Part shown: positions 7,211 through 7,436 of the stretch, piece by piece | How positions within the stretch are numbered: the first letter of the stretch is position 1 | How the letters are laid out: the number at the start of each line of letters is the position of its first letter | Assembly (NCBI RefSeq): GCF_001602625.1 | Contig: NZ_LECR01000015.1 | Coordinates: 2,276 to 9,711 of the forward strand | Reading direction: 5' to 3' | DNA: 7,436 nt | Origin: Sodalis-like endosymbiont of Proechinophthirus fluctus | GTDB lineage: Bacteria > Pseudomonadota > Gammaproteobacteria > Enterobacterales > Enterobacteriaceae | Position numbers and translations under genes: made by a program | The notes under the pieces: generated by a model | Databases searched by the model: none | What the model saw: only the letters and a program-made list of their open reading frames with translations | Told to the model about the DNA's origin: nothing

Positions 7211-7436
7211 CTAGGGATCTTGCTCACACCCTTCCGGCAAGCGAATGGCGGTCCGCAGATGCTTCTGCCAGCGCGCATCAGGTGCCAAGTGGCGCACACT
7301 TATGCGTGAATACTCGATGCAAAAATACCCTGCAGACAACCTTTTTGCCGTGGAGAGCTCGGAAAAAACACAGGTTAAAACGCCAATACTACACCTAAAT
7401 TGATAGGGCAATGTGGCCAAGGAACCGATATACTCT
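7211..7436 (-). pseudogene. pnuC: Probable pnuC remnant (nicotinamide riboside transporter), C-terminal end, runs off the window
   Basis: PnuC is an inner-membrane facilitator for nicotinamide riboside. The call rests on weak similarity plus position. On the minus strand LQGIFAS (about 7330) matches E. coli LQGVYAMS. After a one-base shift EYSRISVRHLAPDARW aligns with EYIILTFIALNGSRMW, with Glu-Tyr, Leu and Trp in register. A stop at 7211-7213 falls about where PnuC ends. Upstream, LSI followed by TAG and a second TAG (about 7400) may match the family's LSIVAM segment. The hydrophobic helices have largely been lost, so the gene is dead. In E. coli pnuC converges on zitB and ybgS; here zitB is absent and pnuC faces ybgS. 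Alternatively the 69-codon frame here could be chance. Confidence 0.45.

Overview
The window reads as a piece of an enterobacterial chromosome in advanced gene decay. Protein and gene-order matches to Escherichia coli (recalled, not computed) are strong: bioA, ybhB, modE, modF, galE, gpmA, aroG, ybgS and pnuC occur in the E. coli order and relative orientation, but with large blocks missing and most genes broken. Intact genes among heavily mutated ones, at medium G+C, is the pattern of a recently host-restricted insect symbiont such as the Sodalis group. That placement is an inference from style and protein similarity, not proof.

Layout. Positions 1-326 hold the intact 3' end of bioA (biotin synthesis). 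A broken ybhB follows (about 372-750). On the minus strand, 802-1905 is an intact ddlA (D-alanine:D-alanine ligase A), which in E. coli lies elsewhere on the chromosome; here it replaces the expected ybhC to modABC/acrZ segment. The 480-base gap after it contains ddlA promoter candidates, a perfect 19-bp inverted repeat with a 2-base centre (2167-2206), and a doubtful 46-codon minus-strand frame.

Positions 2387-4120 are modE and modF, the molybdate regulator and an ABC-ATPase, both pseudogenes and fused by a deletion that removed the end of modE and the start of modF. Positions 4265-4875 hold the 5' half of a dead galE whose start codon appears to have become ATT. galT, galK and galM are absent, and the galE remnant runs almost directly into the promoter and ribosome binding site of an intact gpmA (4995-5747, glycolytic phosphoglycerate mutase).

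On the minus strand, 5822-6607 is a dead aroG (DAHP synthase) with a stop at codon 4, frameshifts and two internal deletions. An A+T-rich divergent intergenic region follows. Then come a 3' fragment of ybgS (6892-7037), a strong bidirectional-terminator-like hairpin (7086-7121), and a decayed 3' end of pnuC on the minus strand running off the window.

Functionally, the two complete genes (ddlA for peptidoglycan precursors, gpmA for glycolysis) are housekeeping. The losses cover molybdate sensing, the Leloir galactose pathway, one DAHP synthase isozyme and nicotinamide riboside uptake, as expected when a host supplies a constant diet. I found no CRISPR array, RNA gene, transposase, toxin-antitoxin pair or defence system, and no convincing undescribed multi-gene system. 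The least explained structure is the 2167-2206 palindrome.
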